NCBI GenBank assembly: GCA_024639415.1
Contig: JAHEIK010000175.1
Location: forward strand, 1 to 7,575
Direction: 5' to 3'
Length of the DNA stretch: 7,575 nt
From: Planctomycetota bacterium
GTDB lineage: Bacteria; Planctomycetota; PLA2; JAEUHO01
Position numbers and translations under genes: made by a program. How positions within the stretch are numbered: position 1 is the first letter of the stretch; each line of letters starts with the position of its first letter. The notes under the pieces were generated by a model. The model searched no databases. It was not told where the DNA came from and was given only the letters and a program-made list of their open reading frames with translations. Below are positions 1 through 5,505 of the stretch, in pieces.

Positions 1-570
1 GTTGGCAGCCGAGAGCCGGGGCCACATGCGCGTCTCGATCCACATGCGGGGCTGCAAGCTCGCCTCGGTCTCCGAGATCCCGGTCGCCGTGACGACGCGC
101 GCGTCATCGCCCTCGCCGAGCCGCAGGTAGGTCTCCGGGTACTTGTAGCGGCCGACGGCAAAGCGGGCCGTCGCACGACCGGTGTTGTCGATCGCCGCCA
201 CCTCGATCCAGCCCTTGCCGCCCGCGTACTTGCCGAACGTCTCGTCGCGCTGTGTCACGTCGGACGTGATGCGCGCGGAGGCGATGGCGTCGAGCAAGCG
301 ACCCGCCGGCATGCCGAGGGGATAGCTGAAGTGGCTGGCGAGCACCCAGGCCCCGCCCGCGCCCTCTTGCAGGGCGAGCTTCTCCTCCCCCCGAGTCAGC
401 TCGATCCGCTTGACGGTCTCCGGCTCGAAGCCCGGGAACGCCAGCGGAAGGCTCTCCTTCTTCACGCTGGTGCTTGCCTCGGGCAGCAACAGGAAGACCG
501 CCGCGAGCACGACGGCCAGCACGCCGAACACGAGAGTGCGGCGCTCCAGACTTCGCAAGTGGCTGCTCAT
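1..570 (-). CDS. DUF4340 domain-containing membrane-anchored protein (3' end cut by window)
   Basis: The first 190 codons are visible and the frame runs off the window start without a stop. The start ATG is preceded, after 8 nt, by a GGAGGA SD. Residues 1-11 are basic (SSHLRSLERR), residues ~12-30 form one hydrophobic helix ending LLLP, and the rest is soluble, so the protein looks like an N-terminally anchored, probably extracytoplasmic protein. The region around residues 46-100 (PGFEPETVKRIELTR, then AWVLASHFSYP, then GRLLDAI) fits the repeating DUF4340 pattern: a strand pair, a tryptophan strand, then a helix. It is the last visible gene of the ABC/GldG-like set, 16 nt after the GldG-like gene, and DUF4340 genes are typically found in exactly this position. 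Its biochemical role is unknown; it is inferred to be an accessory subunit of the transporter. The family call rests on pattern recognition plus context. Confidence 0.82.
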   Translation of the reverse strand, partial: MSSHLRSLERRTLVFGVLAVVLAAVFLLLPEASTSVKKESLPLAFPGFEPETVKRIELTRGEEKLALQEGAGGAWVLASHFSYPLGMPAGRLLDAIASARITSDVTQRDETFGKYAGGKGWIEVAAIDNTGRATARFAVGRYKYPETYLRLGEGDDARVVTATGISETEASLQPRMWIETRMWPRLSAAN

Positions 571-578
571 CGGATTCG

Positions 579-584
579 TCCTCC
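579..584 (-). promoter_or_regulatory. Ribosome binding site of the DUF4340 gene
   Basis: The minus strand reads GGGGAGGA here, 8 nt before the ATG at 570. It lies in the 16-nt gap directly after the upstream stop codon (587-589), which supports both this start and re-initiation or coupled translation. Confidence 0.75.
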
Positions 585-586
585 CC

Positions 587-2539
587 TCACGACCGGCGCA
601 CGATGAAGACGGTCATGCCGGCCAGCAGGACCAGCAGCGGGACCAGCAGAAGGTTGAGGTAGCTGATCAGGTCACGGTCCTTCTCTTCCAACTGCGTCAG
701 GTTGCGTGGATTGGTGGCTCGCGAGCGTAGCGCCATGAGCTCTTCGCTGCCGCTGAGCCAGTCCGCCATGTTCTGGACGAAGGGGAAGCCGCCGGCTCCG
801 TTCCACAGCGCAAGCTGTCCCGCGGGGCCGAAGGACGTGGTGCCGAGATCGGCATCCCCCAGCACGACGAGGCGCAGCGATCCCTGTGTCAGGCGCCCAT
901 CCGGGGAGGCCGGCCCTCCGGCATCCTGGCCGTCGCCACCATCACCTCCGTCACCACCGGCGTCGTCCTTCTTCGGCTCGTCCTTCTTCGGCGCCTTGGG
1001 TGCGGCGTCCTTCGGAGCGGGGTCGTCGCCGTCCGGCGACCCGAACGCGCCCTTGGGCTCGGCCCCCTGCCCGTCCTTGGGTGCATCGCCCTTGGGATCG
1101 GCGTCCTTGGGATCGGCGTCGTCGGGCGGGACGGGTACTTCAGGCGCCTTCGGCGGCGGCGCCGTCGGATCGGGCTTGTCGGCCCAGAACGAGGTGAGCG
1201 GTCCCTCGACGAGGACGATGAGCGGCACCTTCTCCAGCAGCTTGCCGTCGCTGGAGAAGCCCGGCTGGCGCAGGTTCGTCACGTCCGCGCGGCGGTGGCC
1301 CTGCTCGGACGTCGTGGCGAGCACGGTGGCCTTGCGCCCCTCCGCCTGCTGCTTCTCCTGGTCGACGCTGACGGCTGCCGGCCAGTACATCGCCATCGGC
1401 TTCAGGTAGCGCATGACCGGGTTGGTCGGGTCCACGTTCGCGGGCAGCACCTTGAGCCAGTGGGTGTAGCGCCGCAGGTCCTGCCCCAGGGTGCGCCCCT
1501 GGCGGTCGCGGATCTCATAGGGGTAGAAGCACGACGCTGCCTCGTGGAAGTCGACGACGCAGCCCTTCTCGACCGTCACGCCGACATGTGCCAGCCAGTC
1601 CTCCATGCCGGAGGAGGCCGAGCGAACGACGTCGACTTGCGGGCTGAGGACCCCCACCCGGTCGAGCGGATCGAGCATGACGATCGCGCGGCCGCCACGC
1701 AGCAGGAACTGCTCGAAGCGGAACACCTGCTGCGGCGTCAGGTCGCGCGGATCCGCGAGGATCACGACGTCGACGTCCGCGGGGATCGGTCGGTCGAGCG
1801 TGACGCGCTGGCGCAGGGCCCGGCCTAGGGTCTGGAACAGCTGGTACTCGAGGTGCGCGAAGCGGCTCTGCTGGCGCTGTCCGCCCATGGGATTGGGCAG
1901 GCGCTGGATGAATGCGACGACCGACGGCGCGGCGCGCTGCCCCTTGAAGATCGACGACACGATGCGGTACTCGAGCTGATCCTGCACGTTGGCCAGCGCG
2001 TTGATCTTCTCCGGCTGCGCATCCCCCATCTCGACGACCAGGCTCATGTAACCCGTGTCGCGCCGCAGCTCACTGCCGTGACGCACACGGAACGTGTGCT
2101 CCTCGAGTCCGAGCTCGCTGGCCTGGGCGACGCCGGCGTCTTCGCTCATGTCGATCCACTGCGCCTGCACCTTGCCGTTCGAGGCCGTCTCCATCTCCTC
2201 GAGCAGCGCTGCGACGTAGCGCTTGGTGTGGGCGAAGGTGAGCGGGACCCGATGCCAGAACACCTTGATGCGTGCGGGATCCTCGATGCTGTTGAGGATC
2301 GACTTCGAGCCGTCCGAGAGCGTGTAGATGCCCTCCTCGGTGAGGTCGATGCGCACGCTCGCGCGGGCCAGGATCGCGTTGGCGAAGAGCAGCACGACGA
2401 GCAGCAGCAGGCAGGCGAGCCCCGAGAGCCACTGGATGCGTGCGTTGCGTGACGCGCCCGCCCCCGCAGCGGGCGCGGTGCCGGCCGCAGACGTGTCGGT
2501 GGAGGACATGTTGTTCGAGGACATGTTGTTCGAAGACAT
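587..2539 (-). CDS. GldG-like ABC transporter auxiliary protein (ABC_transp_aux), 650 aa
   Basis: This is the auxiliary membrane protein of a GldAFG-type ABC system. Residues 1-34 are a Ser/Asn/Ala-rich cytoplasmic leader with a five-residue repeat (MSSNN). Residues ~35-58 form a transmembrane helix, followed by RIDLTEEGIYTLSDGS (63-78), the family hallmark after the first helix. Residues ~84-190 are the GldG N-terminal domain. The ABC_transp_aux domain follows (VVAFIQRLP; VDVVILADPRDLTPQQ; FLLRGGRAIVMLDP). Residues ~453-548 are a Pro/Lys/Asp/Gly low-complexity stretch, after which the fold resumes (RLVVLGDADLGTTS; NMADWLSGSEELMALRSR). Residues ~626-647 form a second helix, with C-terminus RRS. 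The bulk should sit outside the cytoplasmic membrane. Three in-frame ATGs open the gene; I chose the first because a GGAGGT lies 10 nt upstream. It starts 2 nt after the permease stop. The substrate is unknown, and gliding is not implied. Confidence 0.9.
   Translation of the reverse strand: MSSNNMSSNNMSSTDTSAAGTAPAAGAGASRNARIQWLSGLACLLLLVVLLFANAILARASVRIDLTEEGIYTLSDGSKSILNSIEDPARIKVFWHRVPLTFAHTKRYVAALLEEMETASNGKVQAQWIDMSEDAGVAQASELGLEEHTFRVRHGSELRRDTGYMSLVVEMGDAQPEKINALANVQDQLEYRIVSSIFKGQRAAPSVVAFIQRLPNPMGGQRQQSRFAHLEYQLFQTLGRALRQRVTLDRPIPADVDVVILADPRDLTPQQVFRFEQFLLRGGRAIVMLDPLDRVGVLSPQVDVVRSASSGMEDWLAHVGVTVEKGCVVDFHEAASCFYPYEIRDRQGRTLGQDLRRYTHWLKVLPANVDPTNPVMRYLKPMAMYWPAAVSVDQEKQQAEGRKATVLATTSEQGHRRADVTNLRQPGFSSDGKLLEKVPLIVLVEGPLTSFWADKPDPTAPPPKAPEVPVPPDDADPKDADPKGDAPKDGQGAEPKGAFGSPDGDDPAPKDAAPKAPKKDEPKKDDAGGDGGDGGDGQDAGGPASPDGRLTQGSLRLVVLGDADLGTTSFGPAGQLALWNGAGGFPFVQNMADWLSGSEELMALRSRATNPRNLTQLEEKDRDLISYLNLLLVPLLVLLAGMTVFIVRRS
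963..992. repeat. Perfect 15-bp tandem duplication in the GldG-like linker
   Basis: TCGTCCTTCTTCGGC occurs twice back to back (963-977 and 978-992). On the minus strand it encodes the Lys/Asp-rich KKDEPKKDD stretch. The length is a multiple of three, so the frame is kept. Confidence 0.9.
1076..1120. repeat. 15-bp tandem repeat, two perfect units plus one diverged unit
   Basis: CTTGGGATCGGCGTC occurs at 1091-1105 and again at 1106-1120. A diverged unit sharing the first six bases occupies 1076-1090. On the minus strand they encode DADPK, DADPK and GDAPK within the low-complexity linker of the GldG-like protein. Confidence 0.88.
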
Positions 2540-2540
2540 G
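2506..2540. repeat. 15-bp tandem repeat carrying the start codons of the GldG-like gene
   Basis: The plus strand shows ACATGTTGTTCGAGG (2506-2520), ACATGTTGTTCGAAG (2521-2535) and a partial ACATG (2536-2540). A weaker fourth match (about 11 of 15 bases) lies at 2491-2505. On the minus strand each full unit supplies an in-frame ATG, at 2539, 2524 and 2509, and encodes MSSNN. Confidence 0.88.
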
Positions 2541-2541
2541 C

Positions 2542-3270
2542 TCAGCGGTACCTCCGGTTCTCGACGCTCTGGGCATTGAGATAGAGGAAGAAGACGATGA
2601 AGCTCACGAAGTAGGTCAGGTCGCGCAGGTCGACGACACCGCGCCCCATCGACTGGTAGTGCGCGGCGAGCGACAACTGCTCGAACACCGGACCGAAGAA
2701 GCTGCCCACCTTGTCCGCCAGCTCGTACATGCCGACGAAGACGATGCCCGCGACGAGCGTGAGGACGAACGCGACGATCTCATGCTGCGTGAGGGACGAG
2801 ATCCAGACCGCCAGTGCGAGCAGGGCGCCACAGAATAGGAAGGCTCCGAGGTAGCCGCCGTACACGGGTCCCCAGTCCATCTCGCCGAGAGAGCTGACCG
2901 TGATCGGAATCGCCACCGTGGCGAGGAGACACACGAGGATGAGCGTCCAGGCACTGAGGAACTTGCCGACCACGAGGGAGCTGGTCCGCACGGGCAGCGT
3001 CATCAGCGTCTCGATGGTCCCGCGCCCGACCTCGGCGCTCCACTGACCCATCCCGACGATGGGCACGAGGACGATCAGGTAGCGCTCGAGCTGGAAGAAG
3101 AAGCCGCGGCCCATGTCGGCCTTGTCGAAGAGGAAGAAGGCCGTGTCGTCCTCGAAGAAGAAGCGCCAGGCCATGAACGCGGCGAACAGCGCCGTGAACA
3201 CGTAGGGGATCGGGCTCGTGAAGTAGGCCCGGAGTTCCTTGCGGTAGACCGTCGCAACGTCACGCCACAT
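2542..3270 (-). CDS. ABC-2 type permease, GldF-like, 242 aa
   Basis: This is the membrane subunit of the ABC system and pairs with the ATPase encoded just upstream. It starts WRDVATVYRKELRAYFTSPIP, the usual cytoplasmic amphipathic lead-in, then has about six hydrophobic helices (approximately 19-37, 62-77, 105-126, 137-158, 164-182 and 217-234). The cytoplasmic loop SAEVGRGTIETLMTLPVR (78-95) is the ABC-2/GldF signature contacting the ATPase. Although the frame is open back to 3390, I place the start at the ATG at 3270: a GGAGGT lies 7 nt upstream, homology to the family begins there, and the extra 40 residues read like an out-of-frame shadow of the ATPase gene. The gene overlaps the end of the ATPase gene by 11 bp (3260-3270), which suggests translational coupling. 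The protein is short, as expected for the separate GldF form not fused to GldG. The transported substrate cannot be told from sequence. Confidence 0.92.
   Translation of the reverse strand: MWRDVATVYRKELRAYFTSPIPYVFTALFAAFMAWRFFFEDDTAFFLFDKADMGRGFFFQLERYLIVLVPIVGMGQWSAEVGRGTIETLMTLPVRTSSLVVGKFLSAWTLILVCLLATVAIPITVSSLGEMDWGPVYGGYLGAFLFCGALLALAVWISSLTQHEIVAFVLTLVAGIVFVGMYELADKVGSFFGPVFEQLSLAAHYQSMGRGVVDLRDLTYFVSFIVFFLYLNAQSVENRRYR
2550..2555 (-). promoter_or_regulatory. Ribosome binding site choosing the first of three ATGs
   Basis: The minus strand reads GGAGGT here. It is 10 nt from the ATG at 2539 but 25 nt and 40 nt from the two repeat-borne ATGs at 2524 and 2509, so the first is favoured. 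It lies inside the 3' end of the permease gene. Confidence 0.65.
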
Positions 3271-4069
3271 CGTGATCACCTCCCATCTCGGCAGGTGCCA
3301 CCTCGTCCACCTCCGCCCCGGACAAGGACTCGCGGGGCGCGTAGTCCGTGAGGTCGGCGAAGGCCTCTTCGAGTGTGGGCAACTCGCCACGCGGATCCTC
3401 CGCGCACGAGCGGCAGACCTCCTCGACCGTGCCGTCCGCCACCAGCTTGCCCTGGTGGATCACGAGGATGCGATCGCAGACGGCTTCGACCTCGGGCAGG
3501 ATGTGGGACGAGAAGACGATCGTGCGCGAGGAGCCGAGGCTGCGCAGGAAGCGCCGCATCTCGATCTGCTGGTTCGGGTCCAGGCCGGAGCTGGGTTCAT
3601 CCAGCACCAGGATCGGAGGGCGGTGCAGCAGCGCCATCGCCAGGCCGACGCGCTGTCGGTAGCCGCGTGAGAGCGAGCCGATGAGCTGATGCTCCTTGCC
3701 TTGCAGGCCGGCGTCGGAGACCGCGCCGCCGATGGCTCGTCCGCGCTCTGCGCCGCGCAGGCCGCGCGCCGTGGCGACGAAGCGCAGGGCCTCGCGCAGG
3801 CGCATGTCCAGGTAGAGCGGATTGCCCTCGGGCAGGTAGCCGATCTTCTGCTGGCAGGCGAGCGGGTCGTCGACGACCTCCACGCCATCGACCAGGGCCT
3901 GGCCGGCCGTCGGCGCCAGGAAGCCCGTCACGATGCGCATGGCCGTGGACTTGCCGGCACCGTTGGGCCCCAGCAGACCGACGACCTCACCAGGGCGCAC
4001 TTCGAAGCTCACGCCCTGCAGAGCCTGCACGTGGCCGTAGTGCTTGACGAGGTCTCGTACCTCGATCAT
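3260..4069 (-). CDS. ABC transporter ATP-binding protein, GldA-like, 269 aa
   Basis: This is the cytoplasmic ATPase that powers the adjoining permease. All nucleotide-binding motifs are intact: Walker A GPNGAGKST (34-42), Q-loop region IGYLPEGNPLY (76-86) with Glu81 at the usual Gln position, signature LSRGYRQRVG (133-142), Walker B ILVLDEP (153-159), D-loop SGLD (161-164) and switch His189 in SSHIL. The IGYLPE-x-NPLY form and LSRGYRQR are typical of the GldA branch of ABC-2 exporters, where a Gln-to-Glu change is common. After about residue 225 comes an acidic C-terminal tail of about 40 residues (ending in GGDHDVA) that goes beyond the catalytic core. The start is firm: AAAGGAGGT ends 7 nt before the ATG. 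It is the first gene of the four-gene set, with 227 bp of non-coding DNA upstream that probably holds the operon promoter. Its last 11 bp overlap the permease start. Confidence 0.95.
   Translation of the reverse strand: MIEVRDLVKHYGHVQALQGVSFEVRPGEVVGLLGPNGAGKSTAMRIVTGFLAPTAGQALVDGVEVVDDPLACQQKIGYLPEGNPLYLDMRLREALRFVATARGLRGAERGRAIGGAVSDAGLQGKEHQLIGSLSRGYRQRVGLAMALLHRPPILVLDEPSSGLDPNQQIEMRRFLRSLGSSRTIVFSSHILPEVEAVCDRILVIHQGKLVADGTVEEVCRSCAEDPRGELPTLEEAFADLTDYAPRESLSGAEVDEVAPAEMGGDHDVA
3278..3283 (-). promoter_or_regulatory. Ribosome binding site deciding the permease start
   Basis: GGAGGT on the minus strand, 7 nt before the ATG at 3270 and inside the 3' end of the ATPase gene. It supports the 242-aa form over the 282-aa reading. 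Confidence 0.8.
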
Positions 4070-4076
4070 GGCGACT

Positions 4077-4085
4077 ACCTCCTTT
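4077..4085 (-). promoter_or_regulatory. Ribosome binding site of the ABC ATPase gene
   Basis: The minus strand reads AAAGGAGGT, a near-perfect complement of the 16S rRNA tail, with 7 nt to the ATG at 4069. Confidence 0.85.
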
Positions 4086-4110
4086 GCCCGATTTCAACGC
4101 GGCGGCAACC

Positions 4111-4126
4111 CGCGGATGTCACCGCG
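4111..4126. promoter_or_regulatory. Inverted repeat CGCGG-N6-CCGCG, possible operator half of a pair
   Basis: Perfect 5-bp arms (4111-4115 and 4122-4126) flank ATGTCA. It abuts the 15-bp palindrome at 4126-4140, sharing one base, and sits about 42-57 nt upstream of the ATPase start. Short GC arms arise easily by chance in this composition, so a regulatory role is inference. Confidence 0.3.
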
Positions 4127-4140
4127 AGCGGATTCCGCTC
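4126..4140. promoter_or_regulatory. Perfect 15-bp palindrome upstream of the ABC operon, possible operator
   Basis: GAGCGGA-T-TCCGCTC has 7-bp perfect arms around a single central T, 57-71 nt upstream of the ATPase start codon. That position suits a repressor or activator site, or a hairpin in the 5' leader. The protein that would bind it is unknown. Confidence 0.4.
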
Positions 4141-4206
4141 TACTCAGCCAGCCTCACGCCCACCTTCATCCCCCAAAGCCGGGGTCGGTCAAGGGGGAAT
4201 CGCACA

Positions 4207-4236
4207 GAGCGCCCTCTCCGAGGCCCAAGAGGGCTC
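4207..4236 (-). terminator. Weak stem-loop after the NYN gene, possible terminator
   Basis: CCCTCT (4212-4217) pairs with AGAGGG (4228-4233) around a 10-nt loop. GAG/CTC can extend the stem past a 2-nt bulge. It lies about 60 nt after the NYN stop. No U-tract follows on the minus strand, so intrinsic termination is doubtful. Confidence 0.25.
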
Positions 4237-4249
4237 CTGCAGGCAGGCA

Positions 4250-4263
4250 CCGGCCCCCGCCGG
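4250..4263. repeat. GC hairpin CCGGC-CCCC-GCCGG
   Basis: Five-bp perfect arms flank a 4-nt loop, 34-47 nt downstream of the NYN stop. There is no U-run beside it. It could stall polymerase or protect a 3' end, or be compositional chance. Confidence 0.3.
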
Positions 4264-4296
4264 GAACCTCGCAGAGTCTCAGCGGAAGACGAGAGC

Positions 4297-5310
4297 CTAC
4301 GGGGCGCTGGTGGAGAGCCGATCGGCCTCGTCCGTCGTCAGCGCCTCGTCGTCGTCGAGTTCGTCCTCGTCGAGGTCGAGCTCGTCATCCGCCCCCACCA
4401 CCTCGCTGACCATGGCGTTCTCGCGGTCGAGGCGGCACGCGGTCACGGGATCGGTCCGGTCGTTGACGTTGCCAACCGTGTACATCTCGATCAGGCCGTC
4501 GTCGACGGCCTCGTTGATCAAGTCGCGCTTGATGCGCGGATCCTCGATGCCGCAGTTGTGCGGACCGAGGACCTTGTTCACGAGGTAGCGGACGCCGACG
4601 AAAGGCAGGCGCTGCTCGAGTTCGTCGATGAGCTTGATGAAGCCGCTCCAGTCGTAGTCGCTGAAGTCGGAGTCCGTGAGCAGCGGCACGGCGGCGTACG
4701 CCGTCGCACGCTCCTCCTTGCGACCACCACCGTTTCCGCGGAGCGCAGGGCCGCTGGCGGGGGCCGCCACCGTCACGCGGTCCCGGCTGGGACGGAGCAC
4801 GAGCGCCTCGCCGCGGGCGCCGGACAGCACCTCCTGGAACGTCGCGAAGTGGTCGGCCTCGGCTCGCATCTCTTCTGCCTGCGACGCGTCGCCGGCAACG
4901 ACGGTCACCTCACTACCGTCGGCGCGCAGCGCTTGCACGAGCGGGACGAGACTGGGGTCGCTGGACACCAGCACGTAGGCATCGGGCTCGTCGCCGTTGT
5001 AGAGCGTCTCCATCGCGTCCACGGCGAGTCGGATGTGGCTGCGGTCCTCACCGTCCTCGGTCGCGGGCACCAGCACGGGCGAGAGCCGCGTTCCGTTGAG
5101 TGACTGCGCAAGCTGCGGCTCGCGCGACCAGTCGGCATAGGCGCGCGCAACGCCGACGCGGCCGACGCCGCCGGCGAACTCCACGAGAGCACGAGCCACG
5201 TCGCGTCCCTCGGGCTGCGCGTCGGCACCGGCGGTTCCCTCAACCGCCAGCTGTTGACGCAAGTTGGCGAAATCCACGAGCAGAGCAACGTGCGCTCGGG
5301 CCTCTCCCAT
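4297..5310 (-). CDS. NYN domain (LabA/DUF88-like, PIN-fold) protein with C-terminal winged-helix-like region, 337 aa
   Basis: NYN proteins are PIN-like, usually metal-dependent RNA nucleases. Residues ~6-165 show the NYN layout: strand 1 HVALLVDFANL (7-17) with Asp13 and Asn16, helix IRLAVDAMETLY (93-104) with Asp98, and the strand AYVLVSSDPSLVPLVQALRADG (split here around Asp118 and Ser120). The usual motif is SGDSDF-x-PLV, so the second Asp is replaced by Ser120. After a linker (165-205) with a short GNGGGRKEER patch, residues ~218-295 (WSGFIKLIDELEQ, then RYLVNKVLGP, then IKRDLINEAVDDGLIEMY) look like a winged-helix or LOTUS-like nucleic-acid-binding module. Residues ~306-330 are strongly acidic. 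I start at 5310, where AGGGAGAC lies about 7 nt upstream and the NYN fold begins almost at once. The frame stays open to an ATG at 5412 but has no SD there. It is transcribed alone, divergent from the SDR gene. Its RNA target is unknown. Confidence 0.83.
   Translation of the reverse strand: MGEARAHVALLVDFANLRQQLAVEGTAGADAQPEGRDVARALVEFAGGVGRVGVARAYADWSREPQLAQSLNGTRLSPVLVPATEDGEDRSHIRLAVDAMETLYNGDEPDAYVLVSSDPSLVPLVQALRADGSEVTVVAGDASQAEEMRAEADHFATFQEVLSGARGEALVLRPSRDRVTVAAPASGPALRGNGGGRKEERATAYAAVPLLTDSDFSDYDWSGFIKLIDELEQRLPFVGVRYLVNKVLGPHNCGIEDPRIKRDLINEAVDDGLIEMYTVGNVNDRTDPVTACRLDRENAMVSEVVGADDELDLDEDELDDDEALTTDEADRLSTSAP
4323..4387. repeat. TCG-rich low-complexity DNA encoding an acidic tail
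   Basis: This stretch is made largely of TCG/TCC triplets, including a (TCG)4 run at 4346-4357. On the minus strand it encodes the Asp/Glu-rich tail DDELDLDEDELDDDE of the NYN protein. Confidence 0.7.
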
Positions 5311-5316
5311 CACAGT

Positions 5317-5324
5317 GTCTCCCT
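5317..5324 (-). promoter_or_regulatory. Ribosome binding site deciding the NYN start
   Basis: AGGGAGAC on the minus strand lies about 7 nt before the ATG at 5310. No comparable SD precedes the alternative ATG at 5412, whose upstream sequence reads GTAGCTTCGC. Confidence 0.55.
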
Positions 5325-5388
5325 GTTCAGCATTCAGGAGGGGGGGCACGCCGACCAAGACCGAGGCGACGAAGACAAACCCTCCAGT

Positions 5389-5435
5389 CGTGATTCGTTG
5401 TACTCGCTGCATGCGAAGCTACGAGAATCTTCACG
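5389..5435. promoter_or_regulatory. Imperfect dyad symmetry in the divergent promoter region
   Basis: Nested arms share a centre near 5410-5412: CGTGA (5389-5393) with TCACG (5431-5435), TCGT (5395-5398) with ACGA (5421-5424), and TCGC (5404-5407) with GCGA (5413-5416) around TGCAT. It could be an operator for a regulator acting on both genes or a leader hairpin. Function is not shown. Confidence 0.3.
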
Positions 5436-5489
5436 GGGCCCGAACCGCCCTCCGCAGGCCAAAGATGTCAGGGTAGGGGATTGACACGC

Positions 5490-5495
5490 AGGAGA
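5490..5495 (+). promoter_or_regulatory. Ribosome binding site of the SDR gene
   Basis: AGGAGA lies 10 nt before the ATG at 5506. The in-frame TTG at 5497 is only 1-2 nt away from it, too close to be served, so the ATG is the better start. Confidence 0.6.
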
Positions 5496-5505
5496 GTTGC
5501 ACCCC

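Larger units (their letters stand above)
4070..4296. other. 227-bp non-coding gap upstream of the ABC operon
   Basis: This gap lies between the stop of the NYN gene and the start of the ATPase gene, both on the minus strand. It should contain the end of one transcript and the promoter of the next. I found no good -10/-35 pair. A TTGACC (minus strand, 4192-4187) has only a poor -10 (ATGAAG) at 17 nt. It does hold several short inverted repeats, listed separately. Confidence 0.6.
5311..5505. other. 195-bp divergent intergenic region between the NYN and SDR genes
   Basis: It separates two genes that point away from each other, so it must hold both promoters unless the NYN gene starts at 5412. 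I found no convincing sigma-70 pair on either strand. It contains a run of seven G (5340-5346) and an imperfect dyad centred near 5410. Confidence 0.6.

Noticed and set aside
900..1180. CRISPR-like or regulatory repeat array
   Set aside because: The repeats are short tandem 9-15 bp units in frame within a coding sequence, without spacers of constant length.
702..1409. Plus-strand frame of 235 codons rich in Ser, Pro and Gly
   Set aside because: It is the antisense shadow of the low-complexity linker of the GldG-like gene; the repeats explain its composition.
3271..3390. N-terminal 40-residue extension of the permease
   Set aside because: It is Arg/Pro/Ser-rich, overlaps the ATPase coding sequence in another frame, and lacks an SD, whereas the ATG at 3270 has GGAGGT at 7 nt.
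4187..4192. TTGACC on the minus strand as a -35 for the ABC operon
   Set aside because: The hexamer at 17-18 nt spacing (ATGAAG or TGAAGG) matches the -10 consensus at only two positions.
4084..5103. Long plus-strand open frame (339 codons) over the NYN gene
   Set aside because: It is antisense to a gene with clear domain motifs, and its translation is Arg/His-rich without family features. Long antisense frames are expected at this GC content.
5481..5486. Perfect TTGACA -35 box on the plus strand upstream of the SDR gene
   Set aside because: It lies only 19 nt before the start codon. A -10 at 17-nt spacing would fall at the ATG itself and reads CCCCAT-like, not TATAAT-like.
5497..5505. TTG start giving the SDR three extra residues
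   Set aside because: The SD at 5490-5495 is too close to this TTG and better spaced for the ATG at 5506.
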